Source: an uncultured Algibacter sp.
GTDB taxonomy: Bacteria; Bacteroidota; Bacteroidia; Flavobacteriales; Flavobacteriaceae
Assembly (NCBI RefSeq): GCF_947487575.1
Contig: NZ_CANKXG010000009.1
Coordinates: 124,001-188,000, forward strand
Length of the DNA stretch: 64,000 nt
Direction of reading: 5' to 3'
Positions 18,292-26,956 of this stretch are shown here, one piece after another. Under the pieces are notes generated by a model. It made no database searches, was not told where the DNA came from, and saw nothing but the letters and a program-made list of their open reading frames with translations. Position numbers and translations under genes: made by a program. Position 1 is the stretch's first letter; each line of letters starts with the position of its first letter.

Positions 18292-19605
18292 CTACAAAAT
18301 AGTAACCCTTACCTTTTTCTTTTTTAACCTGGTATTATTTAGTTTTCCCACTAAATATTCCGCTTTAGATAAAGGTATAGCTACAAACGCACAGTCTTGT
18401 TTTAGCTCTATAATACCTAGTTCATTTTTGTTTATATTTCCTTGTTTAAAAAATAATCCAGCAATATCTCCTTTAGATATTTTATCCTTTCTTCCTCCAG
18501 AAATAAATAAAGTTTGCCAGTATTGCGGTTTATGCGGAGCTTTTTTATCAATATTAATACCTTTTACATTTAGAATAAACTCTGGTAAAAGTTGATCTTT
18601 CCATTTTAAAATATAAGCTGTTCCTTTAGCGTGCATTCTTGCTGTTCTACCATTTCTATGAATAAATTCTTCTTCATGACGGGGTAATTCATAATGAATA
18701 ATATAATTCATTTCTGGTATATCAATACCTCTTGCTGCCAAGTCTGTAGCTAATAAAACTTGCGAGGTTCCATTTCTAAATGTAATTAAAGCACGTTCTC
18801 TATCTTTTTGTTCCATGCTGCCAGAAAAACAAGAATGGCTAATTTTATTACGCTTTAAAAAATTGCTAACAACATCAATACTATTTCTTAAGTTACAGAA
18901 AATAATACCTTGTTCGTTTCCAATATGTTCAACTAATTTTAATAATGTATTTAATTTATTCTTATCTGGAGATACTATAGTTTTTATAGCTAATTTGGAA
19001 ACGCCTTTTTCTTTTAAATAATTGATAGTTATTGGCTTATCTAACCTAACAAAACCAGGGACGGTAATACCTTGAGTAGCAGAAGTTAAAATGCGTTTGT
19101 TTATAGTTTTTAATTGAGTTATAATAGCCTTCATTTCATCTTCAAACCCAGCTTCTAATGATTTATCGAATTCATCTAGTATAAGGGTTTTGATATTTTC
19201 TTTAGAGAAGCGATTAGCGTCAAAATGATCCAATATGCGCCCAGGAGTTCCTATTAAAATTGCAGGATTATGTTTAATTTCAATTTTATCTTTAGACATG
19301 GGTCTGCCACCATAAATCGCATTTACTTTATAACCAGAGCCCATTGAGCGTATAACTTGCTCAATTTGAATAGCTAATTCTCTTGACGGCACAATTATTA
19401 AAGCTTGTATATCTTTAGATTCGGGATTTAATACTTTTAAAAGCGGTAATGAAAATGCTAAGGTTTTTCCTGTACCTGTTGGAGATAATAATATGGTGTT
19501 AGTAGCTTCTTCGATTATAGGAATCGCTTCCTGTTGCATTGGATTTAAGGACTGAATATTTAATTTTTTTAAAATATCCTGTTGGTTTTTAATGCTTTGC
19601 ACCAT
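18292..19605 (-). CDS. DEAD-box RNA helicase with DbpA-type RNA-binding domain
   Basis: SF2 RNA helicase of 437 aa. Visible motifs are the Q motif LNPMQQEAIP, SPTGTGKT (motif I), PSRELA (Ia), TPGRILD (Ib), DEFD in place of DEAD (II), TSAT (III), and HRNGRTAR (VI). The last 75 residues (WQTLFISGGRKDKISKGDIA) form a DbpA/CsdA-like RNA-binding domain, which in DbpA targets 23S rRNA helix 92. A role in 50S ribosome assembly is likely. It lies downstream of a cold-shock protein gene on the same strand but is separated from it by a terminator. Confidence 0.9.
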   Translation of the reverse strand: MVQSIKNQQDILKKLNIQSLNPMQQEAIPIIEEATNTILLSPTGTGKTLAFSLPLLKVLNPESKDIQALIIVPSRELAIQIEQVIRSMGSGYKVNAIYGGRPMSKDKIEIKHNPAILIGTPGRILDHFDANRFSKENIKTLILDEFDKSLEAGFEDEMKAIITQLKTINKRILTSATQGITVPGFVRLDKPITINYLKEKGVSKLAIKTIVSPDKNKLNTLLKLVEHIGNEQGIIFCNLRNSIDVVSNFLKRNKISHSCFSGSMEQKDRERALITFRNGTSQVLLATDLAARGIDIPEMNYIIHYELPRHEEEFIHRNGRTARMHAKGTAYILKWKDQLLPEFILNVKGINIDKKAPHKPQYWQTLFISGGRKDKISKGDIAGLFFKQGNINKNELGIIELKQDCAFVAIPLSKAEYLVGKLNNTRLKKKKVRVTIL

Positions 19606-19677
19606 AGTATTTTTTTGTATTTTTTGCTAAAAAGCTAGATAATAACCTTTAGCCGAAATATTCAGCATTTCTGTCAT

Positions 19678-19704
19678 AAAAAAACCATCAACTAAGATGG
19701 TTTT
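19678..19704 (-). terminator. Rho-independent terminator of the 19.7-kb cold-shock gene
   Basis: Read on the minus strand, AAAACCATC and GATGGTTTT pair around a 6-nt loop, and the 3' arm runs into seven T. It lies 18 bp after the stop of the cold-shock gene and before the helicase start. Confidence 0.8.
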
Positions 19705-19721
19705 GTAATTTGTATTAAAAC

Positions 19722-19970
19722 CTATTTTTTTATGACACGCACATTAACGGCAATCGGGCCTTTTGCGCTTTTTTCAATAGTAAAGGTTACTCTGTTTTTA
19801 TCTCTAATTTTATCGATAAGATTTTTAGTGTGTACAAAAATCTCCTCACCAGAATCTTTAACAGTTATAAAACCATATCCTTTTTTATAATTGAAAAATT
19901 TCACCTTTCCTTCTTTAATGTCCGATTCTTTATTTCGGTTAAATAATTTATTTATAAAATTTCTAAACAT
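19722..19970 (-). CDS. Cold-shock-domain protein
   Basis: Single OB-fold protein of 82 aa. RNP1 is seen as KKGYGFITV and RNP2 as EIFVHTKNL, so it should bind single-stranded RNA or DNA. The core is preceded by about 20 residues (MFRNFINKLFNRNKESDIKE) not found in classical 67-aa CspA. Its position upstream of an RNA helicase, with its own terminator, suggests related but separately expressed RNA-metabolism genes. Confidence 0.9.
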   Translation of the reverse strand: MFRNFINKLFNRNKESDIKEGKVKFFNYKKGYGFITVKDSGEEIFVHTKNLIDKIRDKNRVTFTIEKSAKGPIAVNVRVIKK

Positions 19971-20154
19971 CTTTTCTATTATTTTTCGTCTTAAGTCTGA
20001 CTAAATAGTTCTTTAATTTACTAAAGTTGCAAAAATAGGTTAAAAAAAAGGGTTTGAAAAAAATACTTTAATTATAGCTGGCGCACTTTTAATTTTGTGT
20101 TATTAAATACATGAATCCTTATATTTACACTTTTAATTTTTAGGTCTATTAGTA

Positions 20155-20724
20155 GTGGAACAGATAAAAGCATATTTAGATCAGGTGGCAACCATCTCAC
20201 AAGAAGATTGGGCTTTTTTTAAATCCAAATTACAGCGTCGTGTTATACCTAAAAAAGCTGTATTTTTAAAGATAAATATTATAGAGAATCATATTTCTTT
20301 TATAGAGTCTGGTGTGGTGCGTTTGTTTATTCCAAAAGATAACCCAGAAAAAGAAATCACTTTCGGTTTTAGCTTTAAAGACCAATTTGTAAGTGCTTAT
20401 GATTCCTTTTTATCACAAACACCATCGGCATATCAATTGCAAGCTCTTACAGAAACAACTATTGTAAGTATTACTTATGATGATTTACAAACGGTCTATA
20501 AAACTACTCAAATTGGAAACTTAATTGGGCGATTAACTGCAGAACGTCTTTTTTTATTAAAATCTAAACGAGAGCAAAATTTATTAAACCTTACTGCTGA
20601 AGAGCGTTATATAAAACTTTTTAAAGAGCGTCCAGAACTTATAAAAGTAATTCCGCTAAAATATATCAGTTCTTATATAGGTGTTACAGCACAGGCCTTA
20701 AGCCGTATTAGAAAACGTTTGTAA
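20155..20724 (+). CDS. Crp/Fnr-family transcriptional regulator
   Basis: Protein of 189 aa with an N-terminal cyclic-nucleotide-binding-like beta roll (about 20-120: FIESGVVRLFI, EITFGFSFKDQFVSAY) and a short C-terminal helix-turn-helix (PLKYISSYIGVTAQALSRIR). Residues needed to bind cAMP are not evident, so the ligand is unknown. The start is GTG at 20155; no in-frame ATG fits the domain start. A -7-like TAATTTTG is at 20090-20097. It sits just upstream of a desaturase gene in the same direction, which suggests lipid or membrane control. Confidence 0.88.
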   Translation: MEQIKAYLDQVATISQEDWAFFKSKLQRRVIPKKAVFLKINIIENHISFIESGVVRLFIPKDNPEKEITFGFSFKDQFVSAYDSFLSQTPSAYQLQALTETTIVSITYDDLQTVYKTTQIGNLIGRLTAERLFLLKSKREQNLLNLTAEERYIKLFKERPELIKVIPLKYISSYIGVTAQALSRIRKRL

Positions 20725-20748
20725 TTTATATTTATTGATTTAGGTTCA

Positions 20749-20779
20749 TTGTTTAGAACATATTGTGCTATTATATTTG
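20749..20779 (+). promoter_or_regulatory. Promoter of the desaturase gene
   Basis: TTG (20749-20751), a 20-nt spacer, then TATATTTG (20772-20779) fits the Bacteroidota consensus TTG-N(19-21)-TAnnTTTG. It places transcription start just before the ATG at 20793. It argues against a TTG start at 20763, which would lie inside the promoter. Confidence 0.7.
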
Positions 20780-20792
20780 TGAAAAAATATAT

Positions 20793-21533
20793 ATGCTTGT
20801 TGTTCTGTTTGTTTTAATACTTTGGTATGGAGGTTTATTTTTTCAATCTTTCTTTTTACATCGTTATGCCGCACATCAAGTATTTACCATGTCGAAAACG
20901 ATGGAACGTATTACCTTTATTTTAACGTGGGTTTTTCAAGGTTCTAGTTATCTAAGTGCGTATGGTTATGGTATTATGCACAGGATGCATCATGCCTATA
21001 CTGATACCGAAAAGGATCCACATTCGCCATCGCATGATGCTAATTTATTTGCTATGATGTGGCGAACAAAAACCATCTACCAAGATATTAATAAAGAGCG
21101 CATTACTGTTGATCAACGTTTTACTAAAAACGTTCCGCAATGGAAAGGTTTTGATGGATTTGCAAGTTCTCGCTTTTCAAGATTACTTTGGATAGCAATT
21201 TACATTCTGTTTTTCGCTTTTTTTGTAACGGCTTGGTGGCAATGGCTATTATTACCAATTACGTTTTTAATGGCTCCAATTCACGGTGTAATTATAAACT
21301 GGTTTGGTCATATTTATGGTTATGTGAATTTTAAAATGAAAAATACGAGCAAAAACCTTTTTCGGTTTGATTTTTTGATGATGGGAGAAGGCTATCATAA
21401 TAATCATCACAAATATGCTAATAGAGCTAATTTTGGTGTAAAATGGTATGAGATAGATATTACGTATTTAATTATAAAACTATTAAATACTTTAGGTTTT
21501 ATTAAATTAAAACCAATTCCTGTAAAGAAATAA
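20793..21533 (+). CDS. Membrane fatty-acid (acyl-CoA/acyl-lipid) desaturase
   Basis: Integral di-iron desaturase of 246 aa that would introduce a double bond into acyl chains, adjusting membrane fluidity. Three histidine boxes are present: HRYAAH near the N-terminus, HRMHHAYTD in the middle, and YHNNHH towards the end. Hydrophobic stretches at about 1-20, 45-65 and 135-180 fit the four-helix plan. It is short relative to stearoyl-CoA desaturases because it lacks a cytochrome b5 domain. The ATG was chosen over an upstream TTG because a good promoter lies between them. Confidence 0.9.
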   Translation: MLVVLFVLILWYGGLFFQSFFLHRYAAHQVFTMSKTMERITFILTWVFQGSSYLSAYGYGIMHRMHHAYTDTEKDPHSPSHDANLFAMMWRTKTIYQDINKERITVDQRFTKNVPQWKGFDGFASSRFSRLLWIAIYILFFAFFVTAWWQWLLLPITFLMAPIHGVIINWFGHIYGYVNFKMKNTSKNLFRFDFLMMGEGYHNNHHKYANRANFGVKWYEIDITYLIIKLLNTLGFIKLKPIPVKK

Positions 21534-21587
21534 TATTTGTGGGTGGTTCGGCTATTTTGTTACTGACTCACATCTTTATAAACTTGC

Positions 21588-21647
21588 ATATTTGCTTTCA
21601 TAAATAACTTTTTAAGTATAAGAATATTTAAGTTGTGTGAAATACTA
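21588..21647. repeat. Intergenic repeat around CTTTCATAAATAACTTTT, copy 2
   Basis: It shares the exact 18-bp word 21595-21612 and its diverged flanks with 18056-18111. It lies between the desaturase and the M23 peptidase, about 90 bp before the latter's start. It is noncoding. Confidence 0.5.
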
Positions 21648-21738
21648 TGTTAATAACTCAAATATTAGAAATACTAAAACGAGGCCAATAATATTTAAAT
21701 TCGCAAAACCTGAAAATTATATTTAATCAGTTTTTAGA

Positions 21739-22668
21739 ATGAAGTTATTAATTGCTGCCTTACTTTTTCTTTTATCATTGAATGCTTCTGGCCAAAAGCG
21801 AATAAATGATATTTTAAAGCTTTCTAAAGCTATAGAAGCTATTGTTGCTGATTCTATTCAATCTGTAAATACAACAAAATTAGAAAACATTGCAAAACCT
21901 GAAAAACCAGATATTAAAGCTGAATATTGGAACCCTACTGTTTATAACCCTTATAAAAAAGAAATAAAACTTCAATTTCCATTACAATTACAGTTTGAAG
22001 ATTCTACATACTGCTCTCCTATAGGAAAAGCTAAAGTGATAACTTCTCGCTATGGTTGGAGAGGTAGAAGAGCACACAAAGGTATAGATATAGATCTTAT
22101 TACTGGCGACAGTATTTTTGCAATGCTTGATGGTGTTGTAAGAATGTCTAGATACACTAGCGGTCATGGAAAAACAGTAGTGATAAGGCATTACAACGGA
22201 CTAGAAACGGTGTATGCCCATTTGTCGAAATATGGTGTTAAAGAAAATGATACTGTAGCTAAAGGTGCTTATTTAGGTAAAGGAGGCGTTTCAGGAAATG
22301 CCCGCGGTAGCCATTTGCATTTGGTTGTAAATTATAAAGGTATTTCTATAAACCCAGAATATTTATTCCATTTTAATGATAACAATAGAATTAGAGCCCA
22401 AGAACTTTGGGTAACTAAAAAATGGACACAACCTATTTTTCATAATTCAACAAGACAAAGCAAAATAAAACCTTTGCTTACTGAAGAACAAGCTATAGCA
22501 AGTTTAATTAAGCAGCGTTCTATTTACGTGGTGAGACCTGGTGATACTTTATCTAGAATTTCTAAAAACAATAATGTAAGTATTGCTTCTATCTGTGAGG
22601 CTAATCATATTAGACGCAACTCTGTGATTAAAATAGGACAAAAAATATTGATTGAAAAATACCCTTAA
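21739..22668 (+). CDS. M23-family peptidoglycan endopeptidase with LysM
   Basis: Exported cell-wall hydrolase-like protein of 309 aa. The signal peptide is MKLLIAALLFLLSLNASGQ. The M23 LytM domain spans about 100-210 with HKGID (His113, Asp117), YAHLSKY and GSHLHL (His192, His194), so the zinc site looks complete. A LysM domain fills about 266-309 (YVVRPGDTLSRISKNNNVSI). Such proteins cut peptide cross-links or activate other hydrolases in the periplasm during growth and division. It is a single gene with no obvious operon partner. Confidence 0.92.
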   Translation: MKLLIAALLFLLSLNASGQKRINDILKLSKAIEAIVADSIQSVNTTKLENIAKPEKPDIKAEYWNPTVYNPYKKEIKLQFPLQLQFEDSTYCSPIGKAKVITSRYGWRGRRAHKGIDIDLITGDSIFAMLDGVVRMSRYTSGHGKTVVIRHYNGLETVYAHLSKYGVKENDTVAKGAYLGKGGVSGNARGSHLHLVVNYKGISINPEYLFHFNDNNRIRAQELWVTKKWTQPIFHNSTRQSKIKPLLTEEQAIASLIKQRSIYVVRPGDTLSRISKNNNVSIASICEANHIRRNSVIKIGQKILIEKYP

Positions 22669-22820
22669 TCAATCCTTTAGCAAAACAAAAGTTTTTTAAT
22701 TGCCTTCTCAGAACAGATTCAATTTCCTTTGAAAAAATAAAGATAGTGTTTTGTCAAAAAAAACACTAAACAGTATTGAGTTAAAGCTAACTTTTATTAT
22801 GGTTAATATGCAAATCACTA

Positions 22821-24122
22821 TTACGGCTTTTTTAACCTCCAAGCACCAACAATTAATCCAAATAAGAATAAGAGAGCGATTAATGCAACATACTTATAAT
22901 CATTAAAGATGCTAAAAGAAAAACTAAACAAGGTTGGAGCTAACGCGCTAGCAATAACTAGAAAACTCATAGTTTTACCAGTAATAGCACCTAAGTGTTT
23001 ACGTCCGTAATACTTTGGCCAAGTTACAGCATTAACCACAGCAAAAAGGCCACCCAAAATACCAAGTCCCAAAATTAAAAGGTATACTCCTGTTTTAAAT
23101 GCTAAAAAATATAGTCCTAAAGCAGCAACTATACCACTTGCAATCATGATTAATATATATATTCTATGTTGTATATAATCACTTAAAATATTGGCTACTG
23201 TAGAAACTATAATACTTATAACGGAAATGGGTATAAAAATAGCAATAGCCTCCGTTTTTAAATAACCGTGAGCTTCAAAAATTGAAACCACATGAAATGT
23301 AAGTCCTGTAATAAAAAAGCTATTGAATGCTAAAACCAATCCAATAATCCAGAATGCACGCGTTTTTTTTGCTTCTTTTAATGTGAAATTTTTAACCTGT
23401 ATATTAATGGTTTTACTTTTTGTTTTAGTTAAAACCATTGTGCCATCTGGTTGTAAACCAAAATCTTCTGGTTTGTTTTTGTAAAATTGAAGTATAATGA
23501 TAGAAAATACAAATAATGCAACAGCCATAATTTGCCAGCTTATTTGCCAATCATAATCATCAATTAGAGCATTTATTAGCAATGGAGAGCTTGAAAAACC
23601 AAAGGATACAGCAATGCTGCTTATAGAGTTTACTTTGCCTCTATTTTTATCAAACCACATCATCACCATATTACGAGAAGCCATCGTTAAAACTCCTTGA
23701 CCGCTAAAACGAAGTATGAAAAAAAGTAGGGTTATTATTGTAAAAGCAACCAGCCAACTTGTTGTGCTAAACAGATTTTGAAATGTTTGAGTAATGCTAA
23801 CAGATTGAGAAAATAGCAATAGGGTTACTCCTAATAATACTGATGCAAAAAAGGCAACATATCTTGCTCCTAATTTATCGAATAATATTCCGGCACGCGT
23901 TACAAAAAAAGCACTAAGTAAAGTACCAATCATATAAGCACTACTAAATTGGTTCCTAGATAAATTTAAAGCGTCTTTCACAGGGTCTGTAAAGACTGAA
24001 ACACCTACAGTTTGCCCAGGAATACTAAATAAAACACCAATACTGCCAACAACTAATACGATGTACCCATAAAAAAACGGGAATTTTTGAGGGTTTATAA
24101 TTGAAAAGCTATTAGTGGACAT
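22821..24122 (-). CDS. MFS transporter (monocarboxylate/oxalate-formate type)
   Basis: Major facilitator protein of 433 aa with 12 predicted helices. The region after helix 2 (RAGILFDKLGARYVAFF) is the family's conserved DxxGxR-type loop. The central cytoplasmic loop (about 205-230) has NKPEDFGLQPDG, often seen in the OFA/MCT subgroup. A monocarboxylate-like substrate is suggested but not shown. It stands alone on the minus strand, convergent with the M23 gene. Confidence 0.8.
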   Translation of the reverse strand: MSTNSFSIINPQKFPFFYGYIVLVVGSIGVLFSIPGQTVGVSVFTDPVKDALNLSRNQFSSAYMIGTLLSAFFVTRAGILFDKLGARYVAFFASVLLGVTLLLFSQSVSITQTFQNLFSTTSWLVAFTIITLLFFILRFSGQGVLTMASRNMVMMWFDKNRGKVNSISSIAVSFGFSSSPLLINALIDDYDWQISWQIMAVALFVFSIIILQFYKNKPEDFGLQPDGTMVLTKTKSKTINIQVKNFTLKEAKKTRAFWIIGLVLAFNSFFITGLTFHVVSIFEAHGYLKTEAIAIFIPISVISIIVSTVANILSDYIQHRIYILIMIASGIVAALGLYFLAFKTGVYLLILGLGILGGLFAVVNAVTWPKYYGRKHLGAITGKTMSFLVIASALAPTLFSFSFSIFNDYKYVALIALLFLFGLIVGAWRLKKP

Positions 24123-24491
24123 AAGTTAAAAAAAGCGAAATTAACTTTTTAATACAAAAAAACTAACTTCCTTCAATATTTATCTGCGCTTAATATTCTA
24201 AGAAGTTCTCATGTTTTAAATGATTTTATTTAAATTCAAATGTAGTAATATTCAAGTTACATTTCCTTTAAAAATAAAAGCTCTCGATATACGAGAGCTT
24301 TAAAATATTCTTAATTATTGAATGTTTCTTTTTAGCGATTTAATAATCAATTACTTTATGTTTCATTCTAATATTAAGATTGTAAAATTAAGGGATGTAA
24401 ATGGATATTTTATCACTTTTTTTAACCAATTGATGTTTTATTTTACCAGCCATAAATCAAATAGAAATTGTAATTTGTTTTCTATAAGATA
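24123..24491. other. Spacer between the MFS and intradiol-like genes
   Basis: No ORF is supported. The only structure seen is the hairpin at 24277-24301. A promoter for the MFS gene should lie in 24123-24180, but no consensus pair was recognised. Confidence 0.4.
24277..24301 (-). terminator. Hairpin terminator downstream of the intradiol-like gene
   Basis: AAAGCTCTCG and CGAGAGCTTT pair perfectly around a 5-nt loop. On the minus strand the 3' arm continues TTTTATTTTT. It lies about 190 bp after the stop at 24492, far for a terminator but with no gene between. Confidence 0.65.
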
Positions 24492-25106
24492 TTAGTACTC
24501 TGTAGTAGCTTCTTTCTCTAGAATAATGTCTCTTATTGCAACAAATAATCCTTCTTTTTTATCCAGTTTAAGAATTCTGTTTGGATTAGTTTTTTCAACT
24601 TTAGTTCTACATTTACCTGTTAATAGAGGGTCGTCATTAAAAAGAAACGTTTCAATTTTTGTTTCTGGCTTACCTGGTACTTTAATTATGGGCAGTATTT
24701 GCTTTAATTCGTTACCATAAATATAAGTTCCAGGAACAAAAGTATAAAAGGTATATTTACCATCTGCGTTGGTTTTTATCCAACCTCTATGATGAACATA
24801 ACGCTTTTTATTTTGTCTTTTTAACTTGAAATCTCCATTTTCATCTGTATGATGAATAAATAATAGAACATTTTTAGCTGGAGTTTTACCATCACTTTCA
24901 TAAATAGTTCCTGTGATTTTTAGTTTTTGTGATTTTGATGCAAAATCTGGAATAGTATCAACGTTATTTAATTGTCTTTCAGAATAATCGTAGATAGGAC
25001 TGCGTTTTTTGTAATTCTCAGGAATTTCGCTCGTTTCTTGTGCTTGAAGTGCGTTAAAGCAATTAAACAAGAAAGTGAAACTTAGTAGGGCTATTAATTT
25101 TTTCAT
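24492..25106 (-). CDS. Intradiol dioxygenase-fold secreted protein, probably non-catalytic
   Basis: Protein of 204 aa with a signal peptide (about 1-22, ending ALQAQ). The beta-sandwich of intradiol ring-cleavage dioxygenases is recognisable from LKITGTIYESDGKTPAKNVL through HHRGWIKTNADGKYTFYTF to the PGTY turn. The usual HIH iron pair is replaced by ILPII (about 137-141), and the tyrosine of the family's GxY turn is Phe93. At least some Fe(III) ligands are therefore missing. It could be a binding or structural protein of the envelope. It is a single gene. Confidence 0.68.
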   Translation of the reverse strand: MKKLIALLSFTFLFNCFNALQAQETSEIPENYKKRSPIYDYSERQLNNVDTIPDFASKSQKLKITGTIYESDGKTPAKNVLLFIHHTDENGDFKLKRQNKKRYVHHRGWIKTNADGKYTFYTFVPGTYIYGNELKQILPIIKVPGKPETKIETFLFNDDPLLTGKCRTKVEKTNPNRILKLDKKEGLFVAIRDIILEKEATTEY

Positions 25107-25225
25107 TAGGGATGTTTTATTAATTGACTCAAAATTAACTAATTACGGTTGTTGTTGAGCAAAAAAATCGATTGAATTATGAAATTACACGATGAATAGA
25201 TGAAATACATATTTTAAAATACGCC

Positions 25226-25771
25226 TTATTCATCCAACAATTCTACTTTGCCAGAATAAGAAATTGGAGATCTAGTAGCTCCTACTATTTGTATATCAGC
25301 CTTTAAATTTGGATATAGTATAATGTAAGTTTTAAAACTTTCAAGTTTACTTTTTGCATCAAATTTTATGGAAATACTATGGTTTTTACCTTTAATCACT
25401 GTATAGTTTTCCATAAGCCCCAAAAGTTGAATAGCACTGTCTCTACCACTAAAGTCAATATTCATTTGACGTTCTCCAAAATATGGAAGATATGACGATA
25501 TGCTATTGCCAGAAATAGTTAAAAAGTTTGAATTCCCTATTAAGCTTATAGAACCAGCGGAACTATTAGGTAAAAGAATACCTGAGTTTAAAACTTGTTG
25601 CATAGCATTACTAACCTGCGGATATGCCCTATCTGACTCTATTGTGAATTTTTTATTTTCAATAAGAGTTTCAAAGGTTTTTAGTTGAGAAGTCGTATAC
25701 TTTGGCATTGACGATTTACACGACAAAAAAGCCATAAAAATCAAACAAGCAAAAAACCTGGAAAATTTCAT
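25226..25771 (-). CDS. DUF4251-like lipoprotein
   Basis: Predicted lipoprotein of 181 aa. The ATG at 25771 gives MKFSRFFACLIFMAFLSCKS with a lipobox at LSC, so this start is preferred over an in-frame TTG 57 nt upstream. The mature part has the DUF4251 pattern: IENKKFTIESDRAYPQ, then SYLPYFGERQMNIDFSG near the middle. The family occurs in Bacteroidota envelopes and has no known function. It is 72 bp downstream of the GT9 gene's start side, on the same strand. Confidence 0.75.
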   Translation of the reverse strand: MKFSRFFACLIFMAFLSCKSSMPKYTTSQLKTFETLIENKKFTIESDRAYPQVSNAMQQVLNSGILLPNSSAGSISLIGNSNFLTISGNSISSYLPYFGERQMNIDFSGRDSAIQLLGLMENYTVIKGKNHSISIKFDAKSKLESFKTYIILYPNLKADIQIVGATRSPISYSGKVELLDE

Positions 25772-25843
25772 TTCAATTAAATAAACATTATTTCTAAAAT
25801 TAAAAAATCTTAGTTTATTTAATACCAAATAGTCTGTTAAAAC

Positions 25844-26890
25844 TTATTTTAAAATCTTATCGATAGCCACAAACCAATCATCAATGTTAGTCTTTTTGGT
25901 ATGAAGGGCTACGCTTCCATTTCCATAGGGGGCATAAATTTTTGGTTTAGTAACCTTAAAGAAACCAACACAAGGCGTTAAAGAAGCGCTTGCCAAGTGC
26001 ATTACGCCATTATCTGCCGCAATAAATAGGCTCGTATTATGTATTATAGCTCCCATTTCTCTTAAATCTTTGCTATAGAAATGCGGGGCTTTAAAATTAA
26101 TTTTTGATATGTTCTCGATAGGAAGCATTTCGATAATATTATAATTTGGATATTCCGTTTTTAATTGGCTGTAAAAAGTTCCCCACCAATCTTCCGAATA
26201 ACATTTATTTCCTGTAGCATTAGTATAAATACAGATCGTTTTTTTTTCGTTTTTAGTAATATCGTTTAATATTTTTTTACCATTTGCTTTTTCAGCTTCA
26301 TTTAGTTTAATATCTAGAACAGGCATACTTTTATCTTCGCCAGATAATCCTAGTTTTGATAAATAATGTCTTAAATTATAAATAGGATATTTTGAGATAT
26401 GTTCGTAGTCTTTAAATTTTTTTTGTACGATTTCATCAACATCTCCAAACACTTTAATTTTTGCCTTAGCCATTTGCGTTAGCAAGCGCCCAGAAGATGA
26501 GTTTTTATCACCATTAATAACCAAATCATAAGTTTTATGCTTAATTGATATCCAGTTTTTTGCATATTGAAATAAGTTATTAAAAGGCTTTTTAGGAAGC
26601 TTAATAATAGTATTTATTTGTGTATAGTTTTCAAAAACCGGGTGTGCTACACCTCCTTTTACAAATAAATCAATTTTACAATCTTTAAAAGTATTAATAA
26701 CCTCTTGTACAAGTGGTGTTAGTAATAATTGATTTCCTAGACGATGATTTGGCCTTATAATTAAAACCTGTTTAATTTCAGAAATATCAATCTCACCTTT
26801 TTTGGGTTCAGAATATGTACTACCAATATTTTTGGTAATACGGTGCATGATTTTTCTTCTATATTTGTTAATTCGGTTTTTGAATGTCAT
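25844..26890 (-). CDS. Glycosyltransferase family 9 (heptosyltransferase-like)
   Basis: Protein of 348 aa with the GT-B fold of ADP-heptose:LPS heptosyltransferases. IKQVLIIRPNHRLGNQLLLT near residue 40 is the family's N-terminal signature, and the C-terminal half has AADNGVMHLASASLTPCVG, the donor-binding motif. It should add a sugar to lipopolysaccharide core or a related glycan at the inner membrane face. About 35 basic residues precede the signature; an in-frame ATG at residue 15 is an alternative start. No other LPS genes are adjacent. Confidence 0.85.
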   Translation of the reverse strand: MTFKNRINKYRRKIMHRITKNIGSTYSEPKKGEIDISEIKQVLIIRPNHRLGNQLLLTPLVQEVINTFKDCKIDLFVKGGVAHPVFENYTQINTIIKLPKKPFNNLFQYAKNWISIKHKTYDLVINGDKNSSSGRLLTQMAKAKIKVFGDVDEIVQKKFKDYEHISKYPIYNLRHYLSKLGLSGEDKSMPVLDIKLNEAEKANGKKILNDITKNEKKTICIYTNATGNKCYSEDWWGTFYSQLKTEYPNYNIIEMLPIENISKINFKAPHFYSKDLREMGAIIHNTSLFIAADNGVMHLASASLTPCVGFFKVTKPKIYAPYGNGSVALHTKKTNIDDWFVAIDKILK

Positions 26891-26956
26891 TAATTATGGT
26901 TTACAAAATAGATGGCAACAAAATTACAAATTATAATCCCATTTATAATTTTAGTA

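Noticed and set aside
22746-22768. Terminator between the M23 and MFS genes
   Set aside because: TAGTGTTT and AAACACTA pair, but the stem is AT-rich and there is no T-run on either strand.
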